Assembly (NCBI GenBank): GCA_900549495.1
Contig: UROL01000019.1
Coordinates: 1-16,713 of the forward strand
Source of the DNA: an uncultured Eubacteriales bacterium
GTDB lineage: Bacteria; Bacillota; Clostridia; Oscillospirales; Oscillospiraceae
Direction of reading: 5' to 3'
DNA length: 16,713 nucleotides
Shown here: positions 1-7,236 of the stretch, in pieces
Layout of the letters: each line of letters starts with the position of its first letter
Position numbering within the stretch: position 1 is the first letter of the stretch
Made by a program: the position numbers and the translations under genes
Notes under the pieces: generated by a model
What the model was told of the DNA's origin: nothing
Seen by the model: only the letters and a program-made list of their open reading frames with translations
The model's database searches: none

Positions 1-1005
1 CCCCATCTGGAACAGCTGGGCCGCATTGGTGCCGCCGCCCATATTCTGGGCCATGCCCATACCCATAAAGCCGGTCATAGCCCCGGCGGTGTTGGTAGCG
101 GCGGCCTTCATGGCATCGCCCCGGGCCATTACATCGTAGGCAGCGGCCATATTGGGGTTGGAGTAGACGGCAGTGCGCTGCATATCCTTGAGCATCTTCT
201 CGTCTTCCTCAGATGCCTTCACGCTGGAAACGCCGAAGGAGACAATCTCAATGCCCCGCAGGTTGCGCCACTTGGCGGAGAGCACATCGTTCAGGGCATC
301 GGCCAGCTCCATGGTGTGGCCGGGGAGACTGCTGTAGCGGATGCCCATATCGGAAATCTTGGCAAAGGCGGGCTGCAATGCGGTGAGCAACTCGGTCTTC
401 ATCTGGCCTTCCAGCTTCTCCCGGGGATACTCGTCGGAGAAATTGCCGCAGACATTGGTATAGAACAGCAGCGGGTCGCAGATATGGAAGCTATACTCGC
501 CGAAGCAGCGGATGGAAATTTCCCAATCCAGGTTGATATTCCGGTCAACCACCCGGAAGGGCACCGGGCTGGGAGTGCCGTATTTGTTGCCCACCAGCTC
601 CTTCAGGTTGAAGTAGTACACCCGCTGATCCTTGCCGGTGTCGCCGCCGAAGGTGAAGCGCTTGCCCACGGTCTTGAAGGTATTCAGAATGCCGTCGCCC
701 AGGCTGCCGCAGAAGATGGAGGGCTCGCTGGAGGCATCATAGGTAAATTCTCCTGGCTCGGCGGTGAACTCCACCACCTTGCCCTGGTCCACAATCATCA
801 TGGCCTGGCCGTCTGCCACGGCAACCACGCTGCCGTTGGAAATGATATTGTCGGATCCCTTGGTATTGGCGGAGCGGCCGGAAACCCGCTTCTGTCCTTT
901 TACCGCCAGAACGGTTTCGGGGATTGCTTCACAGTAAAAATACTCCTTCCACTGGTCCGCCAGAACACCGCCGGCTGAGCCTACAAGAGCTTTCATCAAA
1001 CCCAT
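1..1005 (-). CDS. SPFH/band-7 domain protein, YdjI-like (partial, C-terminus off the window)
   Basis: The frame is open on the minus strand from ATG at 1005 to the window edge (335 codons, no stop). The protein begins MGLMKALVGSAGG. A beta-rich SPFH-type core follows, with phrases such as GSVVAVADGQAMMIVDQGKVVEF and RDINLDWEISIRCFGEYS-like strands, then a charged helix (VKASEEDEKMLKDMQR). The visible end is a Met/Gly/Ala-rich stretch (MTGFMGMGMAQNMGGG). This is the layout of the YdjI / 'virion core protein' SPFH family, which usually ends in a zinc ribbon; that part would lie beyond the left edge. An AAGGAG Shine-Dalgarno at 1016-1022 supports the start. Members are thought to act at membranes, in phage-shock or envelope-stress settings in Bacillus; the role here is inferred from family alone. 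It reads away from the methionine sulfoxide reductase gene, with about 116 bp between them. Confidence 0.8.
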   Translation of the reverse strand, partial: MGLMKALVGSAGGVLADQWKEYFYCEAIPETVLAVKGQKRVSGRSANTKGSDNIISNGSVVAVADGQAMMIVDQGKVVEFTAEPGEFTYDASSEPSIFCGSLGDGILNTFKTVGKRFTFGGDTGKDQRVYYFNLKELVGNKYGTPSPVPFRVVDRNINLDWEISIRCFGEYSFHICDPLLFYTNVCGNFSDEYPREKLEGQMKTELLTALQPAFAKISDMGIRYSSLPGHTMELADALNDVLSAKWRNLRGIEIVSFGVSSVKASEEDEKMLKDMQRTAVYSNPNMAAAYDVMARGDAMKAAATNTAGAMTGFMGMGMAQNMGGGTNAAQLFQMG

Positions 1006-1025
1006 AACGATATAACTCCTTTTTA

Positions 1026-1055
1026 ATAGTATTTACGTGCCCATCTGCCCTGCAA
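1026..1055 (-). promoter_or_regulatory. weak candidate promoter for the SPFH gene
   Basis: On the minus strand a TTGCAG (-35) and TACTAT (-10) are separated by 18 bp, just upstream of the AAGGAG ribosome site and ATG at 1005. The -35 match is poor, so this is tentative. Confidence 0.3.
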
Positions 1056-1121
1056 AAGGTACACCCACTTATGGTATTTTACACAATCTGCCCAAAAAAA
1101 GCAATAGCGCAGCCGGTTTTT

Positions 1122-1586
1122 TTATTCCGTTGCGGAAATCATTTGGCTCAGGGCTGCCGTTATCTCCTGCAGCCCAATCTGGTCTTCCTCTGAGAAGCGG
1201 CCAAAAAGGGTGCTGTCGATGTCCAGAACACCCCAGAGGGTAGTGCCGCAGAAAATCGGCAGGACGATTTCGGAGTTGGAGGCACCGTCACAGGCAATGT
1301 GCCCCGGAAAGGCATGGACATTGTCCACCCGCACCGGCTCTGCCCTCTGGGCCGCCGTGCCGCACACGCCTCTGCCCATAGGAATTTCGATACAGGCGGG
1401 CTTTCCCTGGAAGGGGCCAAGAATCAGCTTGTCGCCTATCCGCTTATAAAAGCCCACCCAGTTGATATCCGGCAGGGTCTGCCACAAAAGGGCAGAGGCG
1501 TTGGAAAGATTGCTTACCGAATAGGGCACATCCTCCATCAGGGCCCGAAGCTGACGGGCCAAATCAGAATAGTTTATCGTATACAT
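1122..1586 (-). CDS. msrC: free methionine-(R)-sulfoxide reductase, GAF domain (fRMsr)
   Basis: The 154-aa single-domain GAF protein would reduce free Met-(R)-sulfoxide to methionine in the cytoplasm, part of oxidative-damage repair. All three cysteines of the family are present: C65 (KPACIEIP), C75 (GRGVCGTA) and C99 (GHIACDG). The conserved NWVGFYK near residues 42-48 and LGVLDIDS-like strand (WGVLDIDS, 118-125) also fit. An upstream in-frame ATG exists at 1637. The start at 1586 is chosen because a perfect AAGGAGG lies at 1593-1599 and because family members begin about here. It ends close to the convergently spaced SPFH promoter region; no strong terminator is visible. It is divergent from the spoIVB-like gene. 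Confidence 0.88.
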   Translation of the reverse strand: MYTINYSDLARQLRALMEDVPYSVSNLSNASALLWQTLPDINWVGFYKRIGDKLILGPFQGKPACIEIPMGRGVCGTAAQRAEPVRVDNVHAFPGHIACDGASNSEIVLPIFCGTTLWGVLDIDSTLFGRFSEEDQIGLQEITAALSQMISATE

Positions 1587-1630
1587 TTGCTTCCTCCTTA
1601 TTCCCTTCGGCGGGGTATTGCGTTTTGCCG

Positions 1631-1660
1631 AACACACTGCAAAAATTTTTCCGTTGTCAA
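1631..1660 (-). promoter_or_regulatory. candidate promoter for msrC
   Basis: On the minus strand a perfect TTGACA (1655-1660) stands 18 bp before TGTGTT (1631-1636), about 45 bp upstream of the ATG. The -35 is convincing but the -10 is weak. Confidence 0.35.
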
Positions 1661-1836
1661 TAGGGCTTTTCTTCTCGCCCCGCTTCCATTCATTTTTTTC
1701 ATCATACTATAGCACCGTTTTTTCTGCAACCTCATTTTTACAAATTCCCCACACACTTCCTCATTTCTCGACTTTTTCAGCGGTTACAATCCGTGCCATG
1801 CGGCATATTAAGGTTGCAGGAAATGGAGGGCTAAAG

Positions 1837-2805
1837 ATGAAAAGAAAGAAAATATCTGCTGTGCTGGCAGTTTTGTTGGTGTGTATCCTGTCGCCGATGG
1901 TGGCAGCTGAAAAGCTATTGGTACCTGTGGGGCAGACGGTGGGATTGCAACTGCGGGACAACACCATTACCATTGCCGCCTTTGACGATTTGCTGGGGAA
2001 TGAGGCCCAAAGGGCCGGGCTGAAAATCGGCGACCAGATTGTAAAGGTCAACGGTGTGGCTGTGCATAACATCCAGCAGATGCGCGCTGCTCTGGAGGAG
2101 TCTGGGGATACCGCCCGGGTAGCCCTGCGCCGGGGCAGCAAGGAGCTGGAGCAATCCGTGCGGCTCAGCCGCACCTCGGAGGGAGCCAAGCTGGGGGTGT
2201 ATCTGAAACAAGGCATTACCGGCATCGGTACCGTCACCTGGTATGACCCTGCCACCGGAAAATTTGGTGCGCTGGGCCATGGGGTAAACAGCAGCGCAGG
2301 GGTGCTGATGCAAATGGCCGAGGGAGACACCTATCCCGCCCAGGTGCTCGCCGTCACCAAGGGAACCAGCGGCCACCCCGGCCAGTTGAAGGGCAACTGC
2401 GACAATGCTGAAAGCTGCGGACAGCTGCTGAAAAATACGCCCCAGGGGGTGTTTGGAAAATCCTTCCAGGGCTGGCTGGGAGAGCCAATCCCCGTGGGCA
2501 GTGCCGACCAAGTGCACCCGGGACAGGCCAGCATCCGCTCCACCGTCAGCAGCTTTGCCACCGGGGACTACTCCGTGGAAATTCTCAAGCTCTACCCCAC
2601 CAGCCGGGTCGATGGGCGAAATATACTGCTGCGGGTAACTGACCCAGCCCTGCTGAAGGCCACCGGAGGCATTGTACAGGGCATGAGCGGCAGCCCAATC
2701 ATCCAGGACGGGCGGCTCATCGGTGCCGTCACCCACGTTCTGGTGAATGCGCCGGATGTGGGCTACGGAATTTTCATCGAGAATATGCTCCAGGCAGCGG
2801 GATAA
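1837..2805 (+). CDS. spoIVB: SpoIVB-like PDZ/S55 serine protease
   Basis: The 322-aa protein starts with a basic, hydrophobic signal/anchor (MKRKKISAVLAVLLVCIL). A PDZ domain follows (about 45-110, with AGLKIGDQIVKVNG), then an S55 peptidase domain. The triad of the family can be placed: H148 (GALGHG), D269 (VTDP) and S284 (GMSGSP). In Bacillus, SpoIVB is secreted into the intermembrane space of the forespore and cuts SpoIVFA to trigger sigma-K activation. This copy is shorter than the Bacillus protein (about 425 aa) and is not seen next to spo0A or recN, so the exact sporulation role is inferred. ATG 1837 is preferred over the open frame from 1618 because GGAGGG lies at 1825-1830 and the signal peptide begins there. 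Weak sigma-G/F-like -10 strings (CATACTA at 1703, CATATTA at 1804) lack good -35 elements. Its last 41 codons are duplicated at 5137-5259. Confidence 0.85.
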   Translation: MKRKKISAVLAVLLVCILSPMVAAEKLLVPVGQTVGLQLRDNTITIAAFDDLLGNEAQRAGLKIGDQIVKVNGVAVHNIQQMRAALEESGDTARVALRRGSKELEQSVRLSRTSEGAKLGVYLKQGITGIGTVTWYDPATGKFGALGHGVNSSAGVLMQMAEGDTYPAQVLAVTKGTSGHPGQLKGNCDNAESCGQLLKNTPQGVFGKSFQGWLGEPIPVGSADQVHPGQASIRSTVSSFATGDYSVEILKLYPTSRVDGRNILLRVTDPALLKATGGIVQGMSGSPIIQDGRLIGAVTHVLVNAPDVGYGIFIENMLQAAG

Positions 2806-2808
2806 AAA
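2682..2808 (+). repeat. direct repeat, copy 1: 3' end of the spoIVB-like gene
   Basis: These 127 bases match 5136-5262 at a constant offset of 2454, with six mismatches: 2697, 2790, 2791, 2793, 2796 and 2799. Bases 2698-2789 (92 bp) are identical. Most mismatches fall in third codon positions and only one residue changes (Q319 to E). Such changes look like divergence between two functional alleles, not decay. The repeat runs from the Met before the catalytic Ser (MSGSP) to just past the stop codon. Confidence 0.95.
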
Positions 2809-2841
2809 TCAGCTCTCCCGGAGAGATTTTCCGGGAGAGCT
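2804..2841 (-). terminator. rho-independent terminator of the nuclease/peptidase operon
   Basis: A perfect 11-bp stem (AGCTCTCCCGG at 2811-2821 with CCGGGAGAGCT at 2831-2841) has a 9-nt loop. On the minus strand it is followed by GATTTTTAT, the T-tract being the complement of the spoIVB stop region. It may also help end the convergent spoIVB transcript, which has no T-run on the plus side. Confidence 0.8.
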
Positions 2842-2862
2842 AGTTCGATAAACCGGAATTTG

Positions 2863-3897
2863 TTACGCTGTTGCACTTTCCAGCAAAGTGAGCATTTTGT
2901 TATCGCAATCAATTTCGTATCGCAGACCCAACGGAAAAACACCAATAGGATACGCATGTCCCACATTAACATTGTACAGGATTGGGAGGTCTGGCAAATT
3001 TGCCTCAAATCCAGCAACCTGCTTGTATACATCCTTATACTTCTCCAGTTTTTCTTCCACAGCAGGCTTGCCAACAATAATTCCGTTGATGGCATGCAGT
3101 ATGCCTTGGGCATGCAAATTCCGCAAAAACCAAGATAGAACCATTTCATGCATATCAACTTCGCTTGTTTCAATCAGCAAAATCTTGCCTTTCCACTGGT
3201 CTAATGTGGGCCACAAAGAAGTTCCGAGCAACTCTGGGAATACATCGATACACCCGCCCAGCAGCTCACCAGTTACTTTTCCGCTACCTTGTATAACCTC
3301 ATAGCCTGTGTTAGGGTAACGAGGGGTAGCCTGGTTCATATTATCTTCTTTCCACCAAACCTTGTCCTTTTCATAGCTGCAAAAATCGCTGCAAGGAATC
3401 GGCAGGGTGTCCTGGGGAGTAAACAATGTCTTTTCCATGGCCTGTTTGGTGTATTCGTTGATAGCAACATATTCTGCGAGATTGTTCATCACAGACAGAC
3501 CGTAATAGGATACAAGTCCCGCCTGGTGCATCATAAAATGGTTTGTTGTGGAATCCGAAAAGCCAGTAAATATCTTGGGGTTATTCCGCAAAACATCGAA
3601 GTCTATGTAGGGCAGAAGTCTTATTGTATCATCGCCGCCAATGGCATTAAATACGGCTTTGATTTCTGAATCCCTAAAGGCATCCATCAAATCCTGCGCC
3701 CTTGCTTCTGGGTGCCGATACAGATAGTCAATCCCTTTTAATGCGTTAGGCATAGCTACAACTTCTAATCCGTATTCTTCCAAACGTTTCTTGGCAAGTT
3801 CGTATTTATGAATAAACATCTTCTCGCCAATCATTCCTCGTGACAAGGAAACGATTGCAACTTTATCACCTTTATACAATCTTTTAGGCTTAATCAT
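2863..3897 (-). CDS. S66 family serine peptidase, LD-carboxypeptidase / MccF-like
   Basis: The 344-aa protein has the S66 Ser-Glu-His triad: S114 in GFSDST, E243 in LLIETSE and H314 in VNVGHAYPIG. The N-terminal Rossmann-like part contains VFNAIGGDDTIRLLPYID. Family members are either LD-carboxypeptidases, which trim the tetrapeptide of peptidoglycan, or MccF-type enzymes, which cleave microcin C-like aminoacyl nucleotides and give immunity. The WWKEDN segment (181-186) and the triad spacing close to MccF favour the MccF branch; this is my judgement from motifs. There is no signal peptide, so it acts in the cytoplasm. ATG 3897 with GAGGT at 3904-3908 is preferred over the in-frame ATG at 4014, which would run into the gap after the nuclease gene. 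It is second in the cassette operon, 82 bp after DUF1016. Confidence 0.85.
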   Translation of the reverse strand: MIKPKRLYKGDKVAIVSLSRGMIGEKMFIHKYELAKKRLEEYGLEVVAMPNALKGIDYLYRHPEARAQDLMDAFRDSEIKAVFNAIGGDDTIRLLPYIDFDVLRNNPKIFTGFSDSTTNHFMMHQAGLVSYYGLSVMNNLAEYVAINEYTKQAMEKTLFTPQDTLPIPCSDFCSYEKDKVWWKEDNMNQATPRYPNTGYEVIQGSGKVTGELLGGCIDVFPELLGTSLWPTLDQWKGKILLIETSEVDMHEMVLSWFLRNLHAQGILHAINGIIVGKPAVEEKLEKYKDVYKQVAGFEANLPDLPILYNVNVGHAYPIGVFPLGLRYEIDCDNKMLTLLESATA

Positions 3898-3979
3898 AAT
3901 TCTACCTCTTTGTTCTCTTAAACATCTCGTCAAATTCCGATTTATGAATGCAGGGACAGCAAATGTCCTCCCCGTGAAA

Positions 3980-4990
3980 TCATTCCTTTTGAATCCGTTT
4001 TTCAATGTCTTCAATCGACGGCAGCTGCTGTTGCAGTTCTTCCGGCAAATTGCTGGTTACTTTATACGCACTGACACCCATGGGCTTGGACATATCCTTG
4101 AGCGCATACTCCGCCACCAAATCATTTTTGCTCTTGCACAGCAGCAGACCGATGGAGGGGTGGTCGTCATCCTTTTTTAGAATCCCATCCACCGCTGAAA
4201 GGTAGAAATTCAGCTGCCCGGCATATTCCGGCTTGAATTCACCGGTTTTCAGTTCGATTACCACATAGCAGCGAAGATTCAAGTTGTAGAAAAGGAGGTC
4301 GATATAAAAATCATCTCCGCCCACATTCAGGTGATATTGGTTCCCAAGGAAAGCAAATCCTGTTCCCAATTCCAGCAGGAGCTTTGTAACATCTTTCACA
4401 AGCGCCTGCTCAATATCCCGCTCCACCATATCTTCCTTAAACGGGATAAAGTCAAACACATAGGGATCCTTCATCGTCTGTGCTGCAAGCTCACTTTGCG
4501 GGGAGGGTAAGCGTTCCTCGAAATTTGCTATTTTCTTAGCCAGCGCTTGGCGTTGATAGAGCCCTATCTCAATTTGGTGTACCAAAACATTGCGTGACCA
4601 CCCGTTCCCAGCTGCTTGGTTGGCATACCAAATGTGCTCCTCCGCTGTCCTCACCTTATCCATCAATGCAATGTGATGATACCACGTTATTTGTGCAAGC
4701 GCCGCTTGCACAATTTCAAAGTTCGGAAAACGGAGCGCAAACTTTGCCATATACTTGAGATTGCGCACAGAATACCCTTTTGCCTCCGGGAATGCCAGCT
4801 TGATGTCTGTGGCAAGGTTCTCAATAAACTTATTTCCCCAGGTTTTATGCTCGTTGATGGCTGACCCAATGTCGTAGTACAGGCATATCAGTTCCTTATT
4901 GACATTCAGCGCCGCTCTATATTGCGCACTTTGAATTTCCTGCTTGATGCCCTGCACCAAATCCATATATTCGCCGCTGTTCATCAGCAT
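3980..4990 (-). CDS. DUF1016 (YhcG-type) PD-(D/E)XK nuclease domain protein
   Basis: The 336-aa protein has the two-part DUF1016 layout. The N-terminal helical domain covers about 1-170 (KQEIQSAQYRAALNVNKELICLYYDIG, GYSVRNLKYMAKFA, ITWYHHIALMDK). The C-terminal nuclease fold carries D231 (FYIDLLFYN), E246 and K248 (VVIELKTG) and Q259 (GQLNFYL), the PD-(D/E)XK core. Family members are often found in variable or defence-type loci, and biochemical roles are poorly defined. The start at 4990 is chosen over the longer frame to 5068. GGGGG lies at 4999-5003 with 8-nt spacing, the family begins about here, and the longer start would overlap the promoter -35. It is the first gene of the cassette operon, followed by the MccF-like peptidase. 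Confidence 0.85.
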   Translation of the reverse strand: MLMNSGEYMDLVQGIKQEIQSAQYRAALNVNKELICLYYDIGSAINEHKTWGNKFIENLATDIKLAFPEAKGYSVRNLKYMAKFALRFPNFEIVQAALAQITWYHHIALMDKVRTAEEHIWYANQAAGNGWSRNVLVHQIEIGLYQRQALAKKIANFEERLPSPQSELAAQTMKDPYVFDFIPFKEDMVERDIEQALVKDVTKLLLELGTGFAFLGNQYHLNVGGDDFYIDLLFYNLNLRCYVVIELKTGEFKPEYAGQLNFYLSAVDGILKKDDDHPSIGLLLCKSKNDLVAEYALKDMSKPMGVSAYKVTSNLPEELQQQLPSIEDIEKRIQKE

Positions 4991-5039
4991 TTGCAAATCC
5001 CCCATTCTCATGAAGCGAAACACATCTTTTTCTTTGGAT

Positions 5040-5068
5040 ATTTTACCATACAGAGAAAAATAAAGCAA
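5040..5068 (-). promoter_or_regulatory. promoter of the DUF1016-peptidase operon
   Basis: On the minus strand TTGCTT (5063-5068) and TAAAAT (5040-5045) are 17 bp apart. This puts transcription start about 40 nt before ATG 4990. It lies about 70 bp inside the right repeat, so the cassette brings its own promoter. Confidence 0.55.
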
Positions 5069-5135
5069 TTGGCTTTCTACAGTACAAACGAAAAGGCTTT
5101 ACAAACATATCGTGTTGTCCATAATGGCAATCACT

Positions 5136-5262
5136 CATGAGCGGCAGCCCCATCATCCAGGACGGGCGGCTCATCGGTGCCGTCACCCACGTTCTGGTGA
5201 ATGCGCCGGATGTGGGCTACGGAATTTTCATCGAGAATATGCTGGAAGCCGCAGGATAAAAA
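5136..5262 (+). repeat. direct repeat, copy 2
   Basis: This copy matches 2682-2808 with six mismatches. The homology begins abruptly at CATGAGCGGCAGCCC. The 20 bases before it do not resemble those before copy 1. The end is followed by a different terminator from that after copy 1. Confidence 0.95.
5137..5259 (+). pseudogene. orphan 3' fragment of a spoIVB-like gene
   Basis: The 40-codon tail begins [12 protein letters not shown] and ends ENMLEAAG followed by TAA. It starts exactly at the catalytic-Ser motif and lacks the signal, PDZ and His/Asp parts, so it cannot be an active protease. It happens to begin with ATG but has no ribosome site. It differs from the intact gene at only one residue (E for Q near the end), which implies recent origin. 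It is most simply the displaced native end of the gene, or a donor-native hybrid. Confidence 0.9.
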
Positions 5263-5286
5263 CAGGCCCGGGAACCCCCGGGCCTG
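5258..5286 (-). terminator. terminator of the DUF2500 gene
   Basis: A perfect 10-bp stem (CAGGCCCGGG at 5263-5272, CCCGGGCCTG at 5277-5286) has an AACC loop and is followed on the minus strand by TTTTT, read through the spoIVB-tail stop. Its sequence is unlike the terminator after copy 1. Each copy therefore has its own downstream neighbourhood. Confidence 0.8.
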
Positions 5287-5326
5287 CAACTATCAAAGGA
5301 TGGGCACTACAGCACCGAGTGCACAG

Positions 5327-5692
5327 TCAAAGCCGCTGAAATCCAAGGAACCGTGTGCCCTGGAAGGAGAGGTTGCCTCTGTCCCCTTCTACCAGCAGAC
5401 CATACTCGTTACCTGCCAGTGAAAACTCCATGCGGTCCCCGCTTTCCACCTGAAAGGTGGCATAGTAGGTGGTGGAGGTATGGTGTAGGCCGGTATCATT
5501 GCCATTGGAATGGCGGGTCACATTGGTACGCTTGGCAACCACCGTCGCCGGAACCGTCAGTCTGGGGGAATTGTTGTTTTTATGCCACTGCCCCAGGCTG
5601 CTGATCGCCACAGAAACAATGGACACAGCCACCACCGCAAACAAAATCAGAAACAAAGTTTCAAACAAATCAAACCCCACGCCAAAACCCAT
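5327..5692 (-). CDS. DUF2500 family membrane-anchored protein
   Basis: The 121-aa protein has one N-terminal transmembrane helix (about 9-33, LFLILFAVVAVSIVSVAISS). The soluble domain contains LTVPATVVAKRTNVT, TTYYATFQVESGDRMEFSL and YGLLVEGDRGNLSFQGTRFLGFQ, the strand pattern of DUF2500 (YhhM-like) proteins. The function of the family is not known. ATG 5692 is preferred over 5737 because a GGGGGAG site lies just before it and the upstream extension overlaps the promoter. In the presumed ancestral order it is the convergent neighbour of spoIVB. Confidence 0.8.
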   Translation of the reverse strand: MGFGVGFDLFETLFLILFAVVAVSIVSVAISSLGQWHKNNNSPRLTVPATVVAKRTNVTRHSNGNDTGLHHTSTTYYATFQVESGDRMEFSLAGNEYGLLVEGDRGNLSFQGTRFLGFQRL

Positions 5693-5725
5693 GCGCTCTC
5701 CCCCATTTCGGCTCAATTTTTCTAT

Positions 5726-5754
5726 AATATACCACACGCGAGAAAATACGTCAA
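5726..5754 (-). promoter_or_regulatory. promoter of the DUF2500 gene
   Basis: On the minus strand TTGACG and TATATT are separated by 17 bp, each one base from consensus, about 30 bp upstream of ATG 5692. Confidence 0.7.
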
Positions 5755-5844
5755 ATTAAGATTTTTTACACATCCCATTCAGTCAGCCAAAGGGCGGGCA
5801 ATCCAGGAAGCGTTGGGGCCTAAGCAACTATTGCCAAATATGCC

Positions 5845-5874
5845 AAAAATCCCCCACTCCGAGGAGTGGGGGAT
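5845..5874 (-). terminator. terminator of tuf
   Basis: The arms ATCCCCCACTCC (5849-5860) and GGAGTGGGGGAT (5863-5874) pair. On the minus strand a TTTTT run follows. It lies 12 bp after the tuf stop codon. Confidence 0.9.
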
Positions 5875-5886
5875 AGAGGGGATCAA

Positions 5887-7089
5887 TTAGTTGTCGAAGA
5901 TCTCGGTGACGACGCCGGAACCGACGGTACGGCCGCCCTCACGGATAGCGAAACGCAGGCCCTTCTCGATGGCGATGGGGGTGATCAGCTCAACCTTCAT
6001 GACGACGTTATCGCCGGGCATGCACATCTCGACGCCCTCGGGCAGGGTGATGATGCCGGTCACGTCAGTGGTACGGAAGTAGAACTGAGGACGATAGTTG
6101 TTGAAGAAGGGGGTATGACGGCCGCCTTCTTCCTTGGACAGGACGTAAACCTGGCCGGCGAACTTGGTCAGAGGATGGATGGAACCGGGCTTAGCCAGAA
6201 CCTGGCCTCTCTCGATGTTCTTCTTGTCGATACCACGCAGCAGAGCGCCGATGTTGTCGCCGGCTTCTGCGAAGTCCAGCAGCTTGTGGAACATCTCGAT
6301 GTCGGTAACGACGGTGTTCAGCTTGTCCTCACGCAGGCCGACAATCTCAACAGCCTCGTTCTTCTTGATGATGCCACGCTCCACACGGCCGGTAGCAACG
6401 GTACCACGACCGGAAATGGTGAAGACGTCCTCGACAGGCATCAGGAAGGGCTGGTCAGCCTTACGGTCGGGAGTGGGGATATAGGTGTCAACAGCGTCCA
6501 TCAGCTCCTTGATGCAAGCATACTCGGGAGCATCGGGGTCCTTGGAGTCGCTGATCAGAGCGTTCAGAGCGGAGCCCTTGATGACAGGAGCTTCCTCGTC
6601 GAAGTCGTAGGAGGCCAGGGTCTCACGGACTTCCATCTCCACCAGCTCCAGCAGCTCGGCATCGTCAACCTGGTCGCACTTGTTCAGGAAGACAACGATA
6701 GCGGGCACGCCAACCTGACGGGCCAGCAGCAGGTGCTCCTTGGTCTGAGCCATGGGGCCGTCGGTAGCAGCGATAACCAGGATAGCGCCGTCCATCTGAG
6801 CAGCACCGGTAATCATGTTCTTGATATAGTCGGCGTGACCCGGGCAGTCAACGTGAGCATAGTGACGCTTGTCGGTCTGATACTCAACGTGAGCGGTGTT
6901 AATCGTGATACCACGAGCCTTCTCTTCGGGAGCCTTATCGATGGAAGCGTAGTCCTCGAAATCAGCGTAACCCTTCAGGGACAGGTACTTGGTGATAGCG
7001 GCGGTCAGAGTGGTCTTGCCGTGGTCAACGTGGCCGATGGTGCCAATGTTGACATGGGGCTTATTTCTCTCAAACTTCTGCTTAGCCAT
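5887..7089 (-). CDS. tuf: elongation factor Tu
   Basis: EF-Tu delivers aminoacyl-tRNA to the ribosome as a GTP complex. At 400 aa it has the family length. GTPase motifs are clear: GHVDHGKTT (G1, near 18-26), the [12 protein letters not shown] effector region, [12 protein letters not shown] (G3) and NKCDQVDD (G4). Domains 2 and 3 follow ([37 protein letters not shown]). AGGAGG at 7100-7105 precedes the ATG. The gene lies 147 bp after fusA with its own candidate promoter and a strong terminator, so it can be made independently of the str operon. Confidence 0.98.
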   Translation of the reverse strand: MAKQKFERNKPHVNIGTIGHVDHGKTTLTAAITKYLSLKGYADFEDYASIDKAPEEKARGITINTAHVEYQTDKRHYAHVDCPGHADYIKNMITGAAQMDGAILVIAATDGPMAQTKEHLLLARQVGVPAIVVFLNKCDQVDDAELLELVEMEVRETLASYDFDEEAPVIKGSALNALISDSKDPDAPEYACIKELMDAVDTYIPTPDRKADQPFLMPVEDVFTISGRGTVATGRVERGIIKKNEAVEIVGLREDKLNTVVTDIEMFHKLLDFAEAGDNIGALLRGIDKKNIERGQVLAKPGSIHPLTKFAGQVYVLSKEEGGRHTPFFNNYRPQFYFRTTDVTGIITLPEGVEMCMPGDNVVMKVELITPIAIEKGLRFAIREGGRTVGSGVVTEIFDN

Positions 7090-7160
7090 TTGAAATATTC
7101 CTCCTGTTAATAGAAATAAAATGAATACATTTTTTCGTGCGTAGTCCGCACATCAGTTAC

Positions 7161-7189
7161 AGAGTAACACAATTTGCGGAGAAACACAA
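7161..7189 (-). promoter_or_regulatory. candidate promoter for tuf in the fusA-tuf gap
   Basis: On the minus strand TTGTGT and TACTCT are 17 bp apart, about 70 nt before the ATG. A second, weaker TTGATT lies further upstream. No fusA terminator is visible in the 147-bp gap, so readthrough from fusA is also likely. Confidence 0.4.
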
Positions 7190-7236
7190 GAGATATTTTG
7201 TAAATTTCGAAAAAATCAAGGGCAATTCAGGAAAAA

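Larger units (their letters stand above)
2682..5135. mobile_element. putative integrated two-gene cassette in the 3' end of spoIVB
   Basis: This is one repeat unit plus 2327 bp of cargo. The cargo is more AT-rich than its surroundings and carries two minus-strand genes with their own promoter (5040-5068) and terminator (2804-2841). The host gene keeps a full reading frame while an orphan second tail lies downstream. That is the expected product of site-specific or Campbell-type integration into a gene end. No integrase, transposase or terminal inverted repeat was seen inside, so the mechanism is unknown and an assembly artefact is not excluded. Confidence 0.5.

Noticed and set aside
316..978. 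220-codon plus-strand frame opposite the SPFH gene
   Set aside because: The minus frame has SPFH features, a good ribosome site and runs open to the edge; the plus frame is its shadow.
1703..1810. CATACTA and CATATTA as sigma-G/F -10 elements for spoIVB
   Set aside because: Neither has a recognisable GHATR-type -35 at the right distance; short AT strings arise by chance.
1618..1836. N-terminal extension of the spoIVB-like frame
   Set aside because: The added 73 residues lie before a clear signal peptide and GGAGGG site, and overlap the msrC promoter region.
5866..7110. 414-codon open frame on the plus strand opposite tuf
   Set aside because: It is a shadow of strong codon bias in tuf. The translation is low-complexity (runs of D, G, L, V) with no family resemblance.
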